This document shows, in pieces, positions 62,990-64,000 of a DNA stretch of 64,000 nucleotides. A program made the translations under genes and the position numbers. How positions within the stretch are numbered: position 1 is the stretch's first letter; every line of letters begins with the position of its first letter. The DNA lies in the NCBI RefSeq assembly GCF_003264365.1, contig NZ_PYAK01000029.1:1-64000 (forward strand), in the 5' to 3' direction. The DNA is from Micromonospora noduli (GTDB lineage Bacteria > Actinomycetota > Actinomycetes > Mycobacteriales > Micromonosporaceae). Below the pieces are notes generated by a model. The model did not search any database and was not told where the DNA came from. It was given only the letters and a program-made list of their open reading frames with translations.

Positions 62990-64000
62990 ATGCGCCTGAA
63001 CCGACAGCTGACCGCTGCCCTGGCCGTGCTCGGCCTGGGCCTGGCCATCCCGATGCCGGCGATGGCCGGCCCACCCCACGCCGACCCACCACAGGCCGGC
63101 CACGGGCCCGGCCGCCCCGGTCACGCCCCGGCGGTCACCGGCGCCGAGGACCAGGGCGCGCCGGCCTTCTTCAACAGCGGGCTCGCCCCGACGCCCTACC
63201 AGGGCTGGAACACCTACTTCGGTCTCGGTGGCGATCCCACCGAGGCGGAAGTACGGTCGGTCACCGACTACATGGTCAACAGTGGCCTGCGGGATGCCGG
63301 CTACACCTACGTCTGGATCGACGGCAACTGGGCGGCGCCCACCCCGCGTAACGAGGCCGGTCAGCTCGTCGCCGACCCGGCCCGCTTCCCCGGTGGAATG
63401 GCCGCGCTGGCCGCGTACATCCACAGCAAGGGGATGAAGGCCGGCATCTACACCGACGCCGGCCCGTACCTGCCGGGGCAGTGTGGGCTCGGCAGCAACG
63501 GCCACTACCGGGCGGACATCGCCCAGTTCGCCGGCTGGGGCTTCGACGCGCTGAAGGCCGACTGGCTCTGCGGCCGCGCCGCCGGCCTCGACCCGGAGGC
63601 CACCTTCCGTGAGCTCGCCGAGGCGGTACGCCATTCGCCGCGGCCGATGCTGCTCAACATCTGCAACCCGGTCAGCTCGGACTGGGGTGGCGGCCCGTAC
63701 ACCCCGGAGCAGCTCTCCACCTGGAGCTACACGTACGCGCCCACCGTCGCCGACTCCTGGCGGACCTACACCGACGTGGGGCTCACCGACCCGTCCCCGC
63801 AGTGGGCGTACCCGTGGGTGCTGCGCAACATGGACGTCAACGCGTACCACCCGGCGGCCACCGGGCCGGGGCACTACAACGACCCGGACTACCTGCTGCC
63901 GATGCGTCCACTGCCCGACGGCGGGTACGAGTTGAGCCTGGACGAGTCCAAGACGCAGCTCGGCATGTGGGCCATCATGGCCGCGCCGCTGGTGATCGGC
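62990..64000 (+). CDS. Secreted GH27 alpha-galactosidase, cut by window end
   Basis: At least 337 residues; the reading frame is open at 64000, so the C-terminus lies outside. ATG at 62990 with AGGAG upstream, 46 bases after GH36. A signal peptide ends near residue 27 (AMAGPP), followed by a Pro/Gly/His-rich linker. The GH27 barrel begins YQGWNTYFGLGG; nucleophile D191 (ALKADWLCG) and acid/base D262 in SWRTYTDVG match human alpha-galactosidase D170 and D231, and NDPDYL follows. It likely strips galactose from polymers such as galactomannan outside the cell. Confidence 0.92.
   Translation, partial: MRLNRQLTAALAVLGLGLAIPMPAMAGPPHADPPQAGHGPGRPGHAPAVTGAEDQGAPAFFNSGLAPTPYQGWNTYFGLGGDPTEAEVRSVTDYMVNSGLRDAGYTYVWIDGNWAAPTPRNEAGQLVADPARFPGGMAALAAYIHSKGMKAGIYTDAGPYLPGQCGLGSNGHYRADIAQFAGWGFDALKADWLCGRAAGLDPEATFRELAEAVRHSPRPMLLNICNPVSSDWGGGPYTPEQLSTWSYTYAPTVADSWRTYTDVGLTDPSPQWAYPWVLRNMDVNAYHPAATGPGHYNDPDYLLPMRPLPDGGYELSLDESKTQLGMWAIMAAPLVIG

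Overview
The window is very GC-rich DNA with dense, often overlapping genes. It carries an actinobacterial-type type VII secretion (ESX) locus, GTG/TTG starts, ECF42 and CsoR regulators, and a c-di-AMP riboswitch of the kind that precedes actinobacterial cell-wall hydrolase genes. It looks like chromosomal sequence from a filamentous actinomycete, most probably Micromonosporaceae (Micromonospora-like). That assignment is inferred from gene content and composition; no marker gene is present. I saw no tRNA, rRNA, CRISPR array, insertion sequence or attachment site.

Layout. 1-12060 is a complete ESX core: a WXG100-headed substrate-like gene cut by the window edge, a small helical partner gene, eccB, eccE, eccD, eccC, two WXG100 proteins and the mycosin protease. 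12112-16159 holds a winged-helix regulator, a beta-carbonic anhydrase, a c-di-AMP riboswitch upstream of a secreted coiled-coil cell-wall protein, and a YibE/F membrane protein. 16421-20278 is a copper cassette (csoR divergent from copZ, a secreted His-rich protein and copA) with two CsoR-type operators. 20289-29207 is mixed: a CsbD stress protein with a SigB-like promoter, an ArsR-like regulator plus small membrane protein, a secreted TAP-type hydrolase, a His-rich methyltransferase, an ECF42 sigma factor with its DGPF partner, a DUF2786 protein, a DUF2243/CtaG pair and a secreted DUF11-like protein. 29352-35020 is a minus-strand beta-oxidation operon (acyl-CoA dehydrogenase, thiolase, FadB-like protein, alpha-methylacyl-CoA racemase-like protein) with a divergent TetR gene. 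35991-39028 has a MarR regulator with twin palindromic operators, a zinc-finger anti-sigma-like membrane protein and a TRM11-like methyltransferase. 39290-47510 is the kdp potassium operon with an extra 27-codon membrane peptide gene in front of kdpF. 47613-50505 has an exported FAD oxidoreductase and a dienelactone hydrolase.

The most coherent system is 50522-64000. A minus-strand operon encodes an SDR sugar dehydrogenase, a GntR/FCD regulator, D-galactonate dehydratase, an aldose-epimerase-like protein, a KDPG/KDPGal-type aldolase, a PfkB 2-keto-3-deoxy sugar acid kinase, an SMP-30 lactonase and a royal-jelly-family protein. A divergent plus-strand operon encodes a sugar ABC importer (binding lipoprotein and two permeases, no ATPase), a cytoplasmic GH36 alpha-galactosidase and a secreted GH27 alpha-galactosidase cut by the window end. 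Together these predict capture of alpha-galactosides, hydrolysis to galactose and oxidation through a De Ley-Doudoroff route (galactose to galactonolactone to galactonate to KDGal to KDPGal to pyruvate plus glyceraldehyde-3-phosphate), under one GntR-type switch in the shared promoter region around 57665-57823.
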